Origin: Methyloceanibacter sp. wino2
Lineage (GTDB): Bacteria; Pseudomonadota; Alphaproteobacteria; Rhizobiales; Methyloligellaceae
DNA: 64,000 nucleotides
Assembly (NCBI RefSeq): GCF_003071365.1
Contig: NZ_CP028960.1
Location: forward strand, 1,922,001 to 1,986,000
Direction of reading: 5' to 3'
The first letter of the stretch is position 1. Each line of letters opens with the position of its first letter. This document shows, in pieces, positions 26,704-35,016 of this stretch. The notes below the pieces were generated by a model, which saw nothing but the letters and a program-made list of their open reading frames with translations, was not told the origin of the DNA and ran no database searches. A program made the position numbers and the translations under genes.

Positions 26704-27396
26704 CTACGCGTCCTTTTTTTCAGCCGTGTCGGACTCTGCCGGTTCGTCCTCAATCGCCGGAACTTCCTCGGCCGTGGTTTCGGCGAGAAGTGCGACGGCC
26801 TTGGAGCTCCAGTCGTTGTCTTCGATCTGGCTGCCGAGCGAGAGCTTGTCGGCGATGTAGGCAATACCGTCGTCGCTGAGATTGGCGATCTGGTCGAACT
26901 TGGTGACGCCGAGCTTGTTCAGCTTCTTCTCGAGGTCCTCGGTAATGCCGGCGATGAGCTTCAGATCGTCCGGCTCGCCCTTGGGCTTGGTGAAGCCCTT
27001 GAAGCCGTGCGCCTTCTTGCCCTTGGCGTCGGTGCGCGTATCGCGGCGCTCCGGAATACGGGCCGCCTTGCCGCGGCGTCCGCGCAGGTAATAGAGCTTG
27101 GCCCGGCGCACGCGGCCGTGGCGAACCACTTCGATGGATTCGATCAGCGGCGAGTGGATGGGGAACACACGCTCCACGCCTTCGCCGTAGGAAATCTTGC
27201 GGACGGTGAAGTTCTCGTGGATGCCGCCACCGGCGCGGCCGATGCACACGCCCTCATAGGCCTGAACGCGGCTGCGCTCGCCTTCCACCACCTTCACGTT
27301 GACGCGGACGGTGTCACCGGGGCCGAATTCCGGCACGCTGCGCTTGTTGCGGCGCTCGGTGATCTGCTCTGCTTCGAGCTCGGCAATAATGTTCAT
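26704..27396 (-). CDS. rplS: Ribosomal protein L19 with C-terminal helix-hairpin-helix extension
   Basis: 50S subunit protein at the 30S-50S interface. The L19 domain occupies about residues 1-125 ([20 protein letters not shown], then [30 protein letters not shown] and the [15 protein letters not shown] end). Normal L19 is about 115-130 aa, but this product is 230 aa. The extra part has [20 protein letters not shown] and [20 protein letters not shown], a helix-hairpin-helix pattern, then an acidic Glu/Ala tail. The start at 27396 has AAAGG about 8 bases upstream; an in-frame open stretch farther upstream is not L19. Confidence 0.93.
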   Translation of the reverse strand: MNIIAELEAEQITERRNKRSVPEFGPGDTVRVNVKVVEGERSRVQAYEGVCIGRAGGGIHENFTVRKISYGEGVERVFPIHSPLIESIEVVRHGRVRRAKLYYLRGRRGKAARIPERRDTRTDAKGKKAHGFKGFTKPKGEPDDLKLIAGITEDLEKKLNKLGVTKFDQIANLSDDGIAYIADKLSLGSQIEDNDWSSKAVALLAETTAEEVPAIEDEPAESDTAEKKDA

Positions 27397-27592
27397 CTCG
27401 ATACCTTTCACGGGCGCCTGCCGGGCCGTTTGCGACCCATGGACGAACGCCATTCTTTTTGATTGGTCTTTCGTCCGGAACTGAAATTTCCAGACGTTCC
27501 AGGCCGCCCAAGGCATATATCCGGCGGCCAGCGGAGGTTTCCTACCCCAGGATGTGGGGTTTGTCGATTGTTTTTGGGCGGAATCCGCGCCC

Positions 27593-27916
27593 TCAAGGCC
27601 GGCGGTCGAGGCTCCGGATATAGGCGATGACGTTGCGCATCTCGTCCTGCTCCAAAACGATATCGGGCATGGTCGGATGGGAGGTCTGAAGCCAGACTGA
27701 CAGGGCATATTCGGTCATGCCGGGCGTCTCGGCCACCTCCTGAAAGGGCGTGGCCCCGAACTCGGACGACAAATCTTCGCCCGCCAGCACCGCGTGACAT
27801 TTGGAACAGACGGCTTCCGCGTAAGCCTTACCGGCCGCGATATCGGCATCTTGAGCCTGAATCTCGCCCGGCAGGCCCAGCGCCACCACGGCAGCAAGCA
27901 ATGTCATCGATTTCAT
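27593..27916 (-). CDS. Small exported c-type cytochrome
   Basis: 107 aa with the start at 27916 ([20 protein letters not shown]), preceded by GGAG at 6 bases. A signal peptide of about 22 residues is followed by a single-heme cytochrome c domain: CSKCH at residues 37-41 and the distal-ligand region [24 protein letters not shown]. It is a soluble periplasmic electron carrier of class I type; partner unknown. It sits between trmD and rplS, within the translation operon. Confidence 0.85.
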   Translation of the reverse strand: MKSMTLLAAVVALGLPGEIQAQDADIAAGKAYAEAVCSKCHAVLAGEDLSSEFGATPFQEVAETPGMTEYALSVWLQTSHPTMPDIVLEQDEMRNVIAYIRSLDRRP

Positions 27917-27977
27917 GCCCAACTCCATATTTTTGAGGGAAGCTTGGGCCGTGAGGCCCGCAACGCCCTGACTTCGA

Positions 27978-28682
27978 TCAAGATTTTGCTTTGCGGTGCC
28001 TGTCCCATAGGTCGGGACGGCGTTTCTTCGTGAGCGCTTCGGCCTGTTCGCGGCGCCAAGCCGCGATCTTTTCGTGGTCGCCGGAGAGAAGCACCTCGGG
28101 AATGGCATGGCCTTCCCAGTCCCGCGGCCTAGTGTAGTGGGGGTATTCTAGCAGGCCGGAGGCGAAGCTCTCCTCGTCGTGGGTGCCGGCATTGCCCACA
28201 ACGCCGGGGAGCAGGCGCACGCAGGCGTCCATGACCACGTGGGCGGCGAGGTCGCCGCCCGAGAGCACGTAGTCGCCGATGGAGACCTCCTCGATCTCGC
28301 GCGCGTCGAGCACGCGCTGGTCGAGGCCTTCGAACCGGCCGCACAGGAGGATTACGCCGGGGCCGTGGGCGAGTACTTCGACGCCGGCCTGTGTGAGTGG
28401 CGTCCCCCGTGGCGACAGGTAGATCGCGGGCGTGCCCGCCGGGGCCGCGGCTTTCGTGGCGTCGATGGCGGCCGCGGCAATATCGGCGCGCATCACCATG
28501 CCGGCGCCCCCGCCGGCGGGCGTGTCGTCCACGGAGCGATGCTTGTCATGGGCGAAGTCGCGGATATCGATCGCGTCGAGGTGCCAAACGCCTTCGGCAA
28601 GCGCCTTCCCCGCCAGGCTCAAGCCGAGCGGCCCCGGAAACATCTCCGGGAACAGGGTGAGCACAGTCGCCTTCCAGGTCAT
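27978..28682 (-). CDS. trmD: tRNA (guanine37-N1)-methyltransferase
   Basis: SPOUT-class enzyme making m1G37, needed to avoid frameshifting on proline codons. The 234-aa product begins [20 protein letters not shown] and shows [31 protein letters not shown], the trefoil-knot SAM site [15 protein letters not shown] and [16 protein letters not shown]. Complete. It lies 30 bases after the cyclase gene and is followed by the cytochrome and rplS. Confidence 0.97.
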   Translation of the reverse strand: MTWKATVLTLFPEMFPGPLGLSLAGKALAEGVWHLDAIDIRDFAHDKHRSVDDTPAGGGAGMVMRADIAAAAIDATKAAAPAGTPAIYLSPRGTPLTQAGVEVLAHGPGVILLCGRFEGLDQRVLDAREIEEVSIGDYVLSGGDLAAHVVMDACVRLLPGVVGNAGTHDEESFASGLLEYPHYTRPRDWEGHAIPEVLLSGDHEKIAAWRREQAEALTKKRRPDLWDRHRKAKS

Positions 28683-28712
28683 GGCGCCTTCCAGGTCATA
28701 CGGTCTTCCAAG

Positions 28713-30011
28713 TCATGCCTTGGCGTCGGGGGCCGGTCCGGCCTCTTCGATCAGGAACCACGTTTCGCGCGTCCCCACGCCTTTGATGGACACCGGACCG
28801 CGTTCGGTCAGCAGGAATTTATCGCCAAGGGCGGCACAGACTGCCGCCGAGACCTGAATCTCGCCGGGGAGCGAGTGCGATTCCAGCCGCGCCGCGTAGT
28901 TCACGGTCTCGCCCCAGACATCGTAGGAGAATTTGTCGGCGCCGATCACCCCGGCCATGACCGGGCCCCGGGCAATGCCGATGCGGATGCGCAGTTCAAC
29001 ATCGTGGGCCTCCGACAGGGACGCCACCACTTTCGGCAGGGCGAGCGCCAGCCGTGCGAGGCGTTGGCAGTGATCTTCCTGAGCGCGGCTGACACCTGCC
29101 ACGGCCATGTACCCATCGCCGATGGTCTTGATCTTCTCCACCCCATGCTCGGCCGCGAGACGGTCGAACTCGGTGACGAGCCCATCGAGAATCTCGACGG
29201 TGCGGGCCGCGCCGAGCTCCTTCGACAGCGCCGTGAAGCCGACTACGTCGCTGAACAGGACCGATGCGTCCGGCACCGCGTCGGCGATGCGCTCGGCCGG
29301 GTCCGACTTCAGTCGGTCGATGACGGGTTCGGGAAGGATATTGGCAAGCAGCCGGTCGGCCTCGGCCCGGGCACGGTCGGCCTTGTTGAGGGCATAGCCC
29401 ACCACCAGCGCCACGATGCCGAACGTGGTGACGGCGGAGGAGATGTAGAGGTTGTGCAGCAGCGCGGGATCCGCCGCGATGCGCGCGCTGCCAGGCGGGT
29501 ACAGGAACCATGCCGCAAGATGGAGCGCGAGGCCGGACAGTACGGCCGCGACGACCAGCCGGATATGCCCAATGCCGCAGATCGCAAAGGCGACCGCCGC
29601 GCCGATGATGTAGTTCAGCTGGATGCCTGAGTTGTGACCGAGTTCGCGCACGAAGAAGAACAGTGCGGCATATTCGGCGACCCAGATCAGAATCATGGCC
29701 GCGACGTCGTTGATGCGGTGGGCGAGCGGCGCCAGCAGCGCGATGGCGACAAGCACGAGATTGGCCGCGATCAGTGGCCAGTATTTCATGGCCCCGAAGC
29801 TCGCATAGGTCGCCACGTAGGTCAGTGACGTAAAGGCGATCAGCAGGGCCATCACATTGATGATGGCGAGCCGGATGCGGGTCTCGCGCGGGTAGCCCGC
29901 AATGCCGATCTCGGCGAAGCGCCGCAGCGGGCCGAGCCGATTGAGGATCGGCAGATCGGATGGGCTTCTCGGCGCCGGGCTGTTTGTTTGCGGCGAGGGG
30001 CGGGGTGTCAT
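28713..30011 (-). CDS. Membrane-anchored class III adenylate/guanylate cyclase
   Basis: 432 aa. About six hydrophobic segments (roughly residues 45-200) precede a short linker and a class III cyclase catalytic domain: SVLFSDVVGFTALSKELGAA with a metal Asp, EHGVEKIKTIGDGYMAVAGV with the second Asp, RIGIARGPVMAGVIGADKF and VWGETVNYAARLESHSLPGE with the transition-state Asn/Arg. Residue choices around KTIGD and the WGE motif favour ATP as substrate, but that is inference. The start is ATG 30011; a GTG lies three codons upstream. It is placed between rimM and trmD on the same strand. Confidence 0.9.
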   Translation of the reverse strand: MTPRPSPQTNSPAPRSPSDLPILNRLGPLRRFAEIGIAGYPRETRIRLAIINVMALLIAFTSLTYVATYASFGAMKYWPLIAANLVLVAIALLAPLAHRINDVAAMILIWVAEYAALFFFVRELGHNSGIQLNYIIGAAVAFAICGIGHIRLVVAAVLSGLALHLAAWFLYPPGSARIAADPALLHNLYISSAVTTFGIVALVVGYALNKADRARAEADRLLANILPEPVIDRLKSDPAERIADAVPDASVLFSDVVGFTALSKELGAARTVEILDGLVTEFDRLAAEHGVEKIKTIGDGYMAVAGVSRAQEDHCQRLARLALALPKVVASLSEAHDVELRIRIGIARGPVMAGVIGADKFSYDVWGETVNYAARLESHSLPGEIQVSAAVCAALGDKFLLTERGPVSIKGVGTRETWFLIEEAGPAPDAKA

Positions 30012-30052
30012 GGCAAGCACTCTACCGTGTAACGTGCCCGTACCGCACGACG

Positions 30053-30586
30053 CTAAGCGTCGCCGTCGTCTGACGCCTCGATCTCTTCCGGCGGGACCAG
30101 CACCAGGCGTCCCGCGGCGATGTCGATCTCAGGAACCGTGTCGTCCGTGAAGGCAACGAGCAGAGAAGGGCCGCCTTCGGTGCGTTCGACTTCCATAATA
30201 TCGCCCGCGCCGAAATTGTGGATTGCCGCGACCGTGCCGAGTGGCCCGCCTTCGGCCGAGACCGCTTTCAGGCCGACCAGGTCGCCAACGTACCATTCGT
30301 CGTCGGCCGCTTCTGGCAGGGCATCGCGCGCGACATAGAGCTTGGTGCGGTTCAGCGCCTCGGCGGCTTCGCGGGTGGTCACACCCTTGATGCGTGCGAT
30401 CACCGCCTTGGGCGTGACGCGGACACGGCTGATCTCAATCGTCTTCGTGCCCGCCTCATTGCGCAAGGGCCCGTAGGCGGCGATGTCCGCCGGCTCTTCC
30501 GTATAGGACCGCACGCGCACCTCGCCCTTCAGGCCCTGTGCCGCGCCGATCTCGCCAAGGAGAACCAGGTTTGCCTCGCCGCCCAA
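30053..30586 (-). CDS. rimM: 16S rRNA processing protein RimM
   Basis: Assembly factor for the 30S head that binds S19 and assists 16S rRNA maturation. 177 aa with the N-terminal beta-barrel signature LVLLGEIGAAQGLKGEVRVR and the PRC-barrel-type C-terminal half (WYVGDLVGLKAVSAEGGPLG, then IHNFGAGDIMEVERTEGGPS and VPEIDIAAGRLVLVPPE). It begins 15 bases after rpsP, and the cyclase gene follows 41 bases on. Confidence 0.95.
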   Translation of the reverse strand: MGGEANLVLLGEIGAAQGLKGEVRVRSYTEEPADIAAYGPLRNEAGTKTIEISRVRVTPKAVIARIKGVTTREAAEALNRTKLYVARDALPEAADDEWYVGDLVGLKAVSAEGGPLGTVAAIHNFGAGDIMEVERTEGGPSLLVAFTDDTVPEIDIAAGRLVLVPPEEIEASDDGDA

Positions 30587-30601
30587 CGTGCGTATGCGCC
30601 C

Positions 30602-31069
30602 TTACTCGGAAGCCTCTTTGGCTTCCTCAGCGGCGACCTCGTCGGTGGCCTCCTCGTCGGCCTCTTCTTCCGCGGCAGCAGCCGCGTCGGCAGCTTCCTT
30701 CTCTGCGGCTTCCTTGGCTTCGGCGGCTTTTGCCTCTTCGGCGGCGCGCTTGGCTTCCTCGCGCTCGAGGCGCTTCTTGCCGGGCTTGGCCTTCTCCGGA
30801 TTGTTGCGCGGCTCGCGCTTCATCAGGCCTTCGGCGTCCAGGAAGCGGAGCACCCGGTCCGTCGGCAGGGCGCCGTTGGACAGCCAATGCTTCACACGGT
30901 CGGTGTCGAGCTTGATGCGGTCGTCGGAATCGCGCGGCAGCAGCGGGTTGAACGTGCCGATCTTCTCGATATAGCGGCCGTCGCGCGGGCTGCGCGAGTC
31001 GGCAACGACGATGCGGTAAAACGGGCGCTTCTTGGCACCGCCCCGCGACAGTCTGATCTTCAGTGACAT
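30602..31069 (-). CDS. rpsP: Ribosomal protein S16 with charged C-terminal extension
   Basis: Small-subunit protein needed for 16S folding. The first about 85 residues are S16 ([20 protein letters not shown], then [20 protein letters not shown] and [17 protein letters not shown]). After it a tail of some 60 residues is almost wholly Ala, Glu, Lys and Asp, predicted as a helix or disordered. Alanine/glutamate-rich S16 tails are common in alphaproteobacteria. Second gene of ffh-rpsP-rimM. Confidence 0.97.
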   Translation of the reverse strand: MSLKIRLSRGGAKKRPFYRIVVADSRSPRDGRYIEKIGTFNPLLPRDSDDRIKLDTDRVKHWLSNGALPTDRVLRFLDAEGLMKREPRNNPEKAKPGKKRLEREEAKRAAEEAKAAEAKEAAEKEAADAAAAAEEEADEEATDEVAAEEAKEASE

Positions 31070-31121
31070 GATTTCTTACTCCTAGGTGTTCGTCGATATG
31101 ATGTTGGCATTTGCGATCGGG

Positions 31122-32633
31122 TCAGCGCTTCTTCTTGCGCTGCCCGGGAAGTCCTGGAAGCCCTGGCGGCAGGCCTGCGCCCGGTAGCCCCGGCAGGCCA
31201 CCGGGAAGGCCGCCCCCGGGAAGGCCCGGAAAGTTGGCCGGCAATTCCGCGCCCTGGGGCAGGCTTGCGCCCTCGGGCATATCGGCCGGCATTTGCGGCA
31301 TGCCGCCGCCGAACAGGGCCGACAGACCGCCGCGTTTCTTGCCCATGGCCTTCATCATGTCGGCCATCTGGCGATGCATTTTCACGAGCTTGTTGATGTC
31401 CTGCACGCTCGTGCCCGAACCCGCCGCGACGCGCTTCTTGCGCGAGGCGTTCAGGAGCTTCGGGGTCCGGCGCTCGGCCTTCGTCATCGAGCTGATGATC
31501 GCCTGCTGGCGCTTGAGGACGCTGTCGTCGAGATTGGCGGCGTCGATCTGCTTCTTCACCTTGCCGATGCCGGGCAGCATGGAGAGCACGCCGCCCATGC
31601 CGCCGAGCTTCTGCATTTGTCCGAGCTGTTCGGAGAGATCGTTGAGGTCGAACGCACCCTTCTTCATGCGCTCGGCCATCTTCTGGGCCTTGTCGACCTC
31701 GACGGTCTCCATGGCCTTCTCGACCAGGCCGACCACGTCGCCCATGCCGAGAATGCGGCCGGCGATGCGGTCCGGATGGAAATCTTCGAGCGCGTCGAGC
31801 TTTTCGCCGACACCCATCAGTTTGATGGGCTTGCCGGAAACCGCGCGCATGGAGAGCGCTGCGCCGCCACGGCCGTCACCGTCCACGCGGGTCAACACGA
31901 TGCCGGTGAGGTCGACGCGCTCGCCGAAGTTCTTGGCGAGGTTCACCGCGTCCTGACCGGTGAGCGCATCGGCGACCAGCAGTGTCTCGTGCGGCTGGGC
32001 GATTTTTTCGATCGCGGCCGTCTCGGCCATCAGCTCTTCGTCGATATGGGTGCGGCCGGCCGTATCGAGCAGCAGCACGTCGAAGCCGCCGAGCCGGGCC
32101 GCCTTGACGGCGCGCTCGGTGATCTCGGTCGGGCTCTGGCCCTCGACGATCGGCAAGGTGGCGACATTGGCCTGCTCACCGAGCACGCGAAGCTGCTCCT
32201 GCGCCGCCGGGCGGCGCGTGTCGAGCGAGGCCATCATGACCTTCTGTTTGTCGCGGGTCGTGAGGCGATGGGCGAGTTTCGCCGTGGTGGTGGTCTTACC
32301 GGAGCCCTGCAGGCCGACCATCATCATGACGACGGGCGGGGTGGCCGCGAGATCGATGCCTTGGGCCTCGGACCCCAGCATGCGGACGAGTTCGTCGTTG
32401 ACGATCTTGACGACCATCTGGCCGGGCGTGACGGACTTCACCACGTCCTGGCCGACAGCCTTGGCCCTCACCCGGTCCGTGAACGATTTGACCACGTCGA
32501 GTGCGACGTCGGCCTCGATCAGAGCGCGGCGCACCTCGCGCATGGCTTCGGAGACATCGGCCTCGCTCAGCGCGCCGCGGCGCGTGAGCTTGTCGAAAAT
32601 TCCGGAAAGGCGATCTGAGAGGGTCTCGAACAT
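31122..32633 (-). CDS. ffh: Signal recognition particle protein
   Basis: GTPase and signal-sequence-binding subunit of the SRP, acting with FtsY (encoded at 38480) in cotranslational membrane targeting. With the start at 32633 (MFETLSDRLSGIFDKL) it has 503 aa: N domain, G domain (GLQGSGKTTTTAKLA, DTRRPAAQEQL, DTAGR, LTRVDGDGRGG) and Met-rich M domain with GSGTSVQDINKLVKMHRQM. A final about 45 residues are Gly/Pro/Leu repeats (FPGLPGGGLPGGLPGLPG) ending in a basic KKKR. The ATG overlaps the stop of the upstream gene by one base (TGATG). Confidence 0.97.
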   Translation of the reverse strand: MFETLSDRLSGIFDKLTRRGALSEADVSEAMREVRRALIEADVALDVVKSFTDRVRAKAVGQDVVKSVTPGQMVVKIVNDELVRMLGSEAQGIDLAATPPVVMMMVGLQGSGKTTTTAKLAHRLTTRDKQKVMMASLDTRRPAAQEQLRVLGEQANVATLPIVEGQSPTEITERAVKAARLGGFDVLLLDTAGRTHIDEELMAETAAIEKIAQPHETLLVADALTGQDAVNLAKNFGERVDLTGIVLTRVDGDGRGGAALSMRAVSGKPIKLMGVGEKLDALEDFHPDRIAGRILGMGDVVGLVEKAMETVEVDKAQKMAERMKKGAFDLNDLSEQLGQMQKLGGMGGVLSMLPGIGKVKKQIDAANLDDSVLKRQQAIISSMTKAERRTPKLLNASRKKRVAAGSGTSVQDINKLVKMHRQMADMMKAMGKKRGGLSALFGGGMPQMPADMPEGASLPQGAELPANFPGLPGGGLPGGLPGLPGAGLPPGLPGLPGQRKKKR

Positions 32634-33049
32634 CAGCCGGCGTAGTCCGCTACGAATTTGCGATAGACCCAGCCGGAGCGGCACGGGCCGGAATAGGCCT
32701 GACGGCGCGGCCAGGGCGTCCCGACGCCGCAATCCGTGGTTTCGTGCGAATAGACGACGCCGAGCCAGCTCCCGCGCTGATCGCAGAGATTGACGATCAT
32801 GCCGTTGTAGATCTTGTCCAGCATGCCGTGCTTGGAGCCGGGACCGCCGCGCACGGCGAGAAACCCGTCGCCGTTGGGATCGAGGCCCCGCACCACGCCC
32901 TGCGAGCCGCAGGCGTCGAAGTCCTCCTCGCCGCCAGCCAGCACCGGGACCTGGGGCTGCTGCGCCAAGGCCGAGACCGACAGGCCCGTCAGCACGAGGG
33001 CCGCGGCCAGGCCAAGCGTCCGGCTATTGAGCATCGACACCATTCGCAT
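32633..33049 (-). CDS. Exported SH3-like protein
   Basis: 138 aa with a signal peptide (TLGLAAALVLTGLSVSALAQ) and a compact domain with four cysteines: DFDACGSQGVVRGLDPNGDG, FLAVRGGPGSKHG, VNLCDQRGSWLGVVY, TTDCGVGTPWP, SGPCRSGWVYRKFVADYAG. The pattern resembles bacterial SH3 domains (LxVRxGPG...GWVxxxYL), which often bind cell-wall components. It precedes ffh with a one-base overlap of stop and start, so the two are likely coexpressed. Confidence 0.78.
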   Translation of the reverse strand: MRMVSMLNSRTLGLAAALVLTGLSVSALAQQPQVPVLAGGEEDFDACGSQGVVRGLDPNGDGFLAVRGGPGSKHGMLDKIYNGMIVNLCDQRGSWLGVVYSHETTDCGVGTPWPRRQAYSGPCRSGWVYRKFVADYAG

Positions 33050-33157
33050 CCGCCTCCAACTCGCGGATCAAGAACGCAACCAAATACGCGCTCAAGTAGG
33101 CCAGAGCCCTCAAGTAGCGCGAAGCGCGGTAGGGCGACTTACGAGCCCGGTAGCGCA

Positions 33158-33199
33158 ACGAAAAAAGCACCCGTGGGCGCATCGCGCTGACGGGTGTTG
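33158..33199 (-). terminator. Terminator downstream of the second SMR gene
   Basis: AGCACCCGT (33166-33174) pairs with ACGGGTGTT near 33190-33198. On the minus strand the stem is followed by TTTTTT, a classic intrinsic terminator, about 130 bases after the SMR stop and upstream of the SH3-like gene. Confidence 0.75.
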
Positions 33200-33326
33200 A
33201 CCCCCCTTTCCTAATCTTGGAAAGCCCAAGACCCCGGAAAGGGCGGCGGCTCGGGATCGAGCTGCCATGAATTTCGCGCGGAATGTCGGTCAGCGCGCCT
33301 CGGAAGTCAAGCTCCCGGAACCCGCT

Positions 33327-33668
33327 CTAATGCGGCAGCGACTTCGAGAAGGCGTTGATGACGACGACACCGGCGACGATCAGGCTGAGCCCGACAAGAG
33401 CGGGCGTATCCAGTGTTTGGTTGAAACGGAACCAGCCGATCGCCGCGATGAGGACAATGCCCACGCCTGACCAAATGGCATAGGCCAGCCCGACAGGGAT
33501 GGTCTTGAGCGTGAAGGCCAAAAGGGTGAACGAGGCCGCATAGGCGGCCGCCGTGACGAGACTGGGTATGAGGCGCGTGAAGCCTTCGGATTCCTTCAGG
33601 GAAGAGGTTCCGATCACCTCGAAGACGATTGCGGCGGCAAGATAGAGGTAGGGTTTGAGCGCGGACAT
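33327..33668 (-). CDS. SMR family multidrug exporter, EmrE-like
   Basis: 113-aa four-helix exporter with start at 33668 (MSALKPYLYLAAAIVFEVIG). The essential membrane Glu lies in the first helix (IVFEVIGTSSLK, Glu17), and the middle shows VGLAYAIWSGVGIVLIAAIGWFRF, as in EmrE/QacE-type exporters of cationic drugs coupled to proton influx. It differs from the SugE-like SMR at 11343, so the window has one of each subgroup. Same strand as and 40 bases downstream of the amidase gene. Confidence 0.88.
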   Translation of the reverse strand: MSALKPYLYLAAAIVFEVIGTSSLKESEGFTRLIPSLVTAAAYAASFTLLAFTLKTIPVGLAYAIWSGVGIVLIAAIGWFRFNQTLDTPALVGLSLIVAGVVVINAFSKSLPH

Positions 33669-33708
33669 TGGGGCGGCGGTTCCTGCGGGCTTCCTGTTGG
33701 GGCGTTCG

Positions 33709-34905
33709 TCAGAGCAAGTCGGACAGCCCGACTGCAAAGTCCAGCAAAGCTTCATCGCCGCCTTCCCAGCCGATGAAGGACAGCCCGGCCGGGCAGCCGG
33801 CCGCTTCGCCCACGGGGACCGAGATCTGCGGCAACCCGGCAAGGCCGGCCATGCAGGTATTCTGCAGGGTGCGTGTGCGGTACTCCGCAAACGAGGCGCC
33901 GTCGGGAATGTTGCGCTCTGGCGGCTGGGTCGGCGTGGTCGGCAGGACGATCGCCGTTCCGGGCTGGAGGATAGTCTTGAGATGGGCGGCCACGGTCTGG
34001 CGAACCTGCCGCGCGTCCTCGGCATCCTCCGGGCTGATGCCGGCGGCGATCTCGAAGCGCTCCTTGATCCCGGGCCCGAGCTCCACGTTGTTGTCCCTCA
34101 CGAAGGGCAGGAGGGTCGACTGGATCTCGAAGCCTTGGATTGTCGCGAAGGCCGCTCGCCAGGAAACGATGGTCTCCCCGGCAATTTCGGCGTGCTGGAC
34201 GTCCGGCAGCGCGGGCGCCAGCGTATCGAGGGTGCGCCAGACAAGCTGGTCCACGCTCGCCTCGCATTCGGAGACAATGTCTGTCGCGAGGATGAGCCGC
34301 TCGATCGGGGTCTCGCGGCCGTCACCCTGCAGCAGGAGGCGGGAGACGGTCCGGAACAGCTCCGCATCCGCCGCCAAGACACCCACGGTGTCGAAGCTCG
34401 GGGCCATGGGCGTCACGCCGTTCATGTCGATACGGCCGTGGGTCGGACGGAGCCCGAAGAGCCCGCAGAACGACGCCGGGACGCGGATCGAGCCACCCGT
34501 GTCGGAGCCGAGCGCGAAATCGCACATCTGAGCGGCCACGGCGGCGGCCGAGCCGCAGGAGGAACCGCCCGTCACATAGCGGCCCGCGCGCGGATTCACG
34601 GGCTGGCCGTAATGGGCGTTGGTCCCGAGCACGCTGTAGAAGAACTCGTCGCAAATGGTGATGCCGGTCAGCATGGCGCCGGAATCCAGGAGCGTCGCTA
34701 CGGCCGGCGCCGTCGCAGGGGCAGGCGACGCGGCGGCGTAGAATTCAGGGTTGCCGTTCCCGGTCTTGCGGCCTGCGATGGCAAAGAGGTCCTTCACCAT
34801 GAAGCTGCGTCCGGCAAGGGGGCCGGCCTCGGCCCCCGTTATCGGCTCTTCGAGCGTATGGGGAACGAGCGCATGAACGGGATCGTGTTTCGGAATGCCC
34901 AGCAT
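33709..34905 (-). CDS. Amidase (amidase-signature family)
   Basis: 398 aa with the Ser-cisSer-Lys triad in place: Lys in RSFMVKDLFA (about residue 38), the signature TGGSSCGSAAAVAAQM and SDTGGSIRVPASFCG. The protein is shorter than GatA (about 490 aa) and lacks its C-terminal features, so it is a small-molecule amidase such as an indoleacetamide- or aryl-amide-type enzyme; the substrate is unknown. The final part has the usual VLPTTPTQPP and the AGLAGLPQISVPVG motif. Confidence 0.87.
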   Translation of the reverse strand: MLGIPKHDPVHALVPHTLEEPITGAEAGPLAGRSFMVKDLFAIAGRKTGNGNPEFYAAASPAPATAPAVATLLDSGAMLTGITICDEFFYSVLGTNAHYGQPVNPRAGRYVTGGSSCGSAAAVAAQMCDFALGSDTGGSIRVPASFCGLFGLRPTHGRIDMNGVTPMAPSFDTVGVLAADAELFRTVSRLLLQGDGRETPIERLILATDIVSECEASVDQLVWRTLDTLAPALPDVQHAEIAGETIVSWRAAFATIQGFEIQSTLLPFVRDNNVELGPGIKERFEIAAGISPEDAEDARQVRQTVAAHLKTILQPGTAIVLPTTPTQPPERNIPDGASFAEYRTRTLQNTCMAGLAGLPQISVPVGEAAGCPAGLSFIGWEGGDEALLDFAVGLSDLL

Positions 34906-35016
34906 TTCTTATTTGCCTCCGTCTTTTGAAAAGAAGGTGCAGTGACTGACACAACGCCATAGAAGTGCCCCCACCGCAACGCTTGAAACCCCCGATCCGA
35001 CGAAGGCCAAGGTCCG

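Noticed and set aside
26704-27708. 334-residue form of L19 with upstream extension
   Set aside because: Extension lacks similarity to L19; the correct N-terminus begins at 27396.
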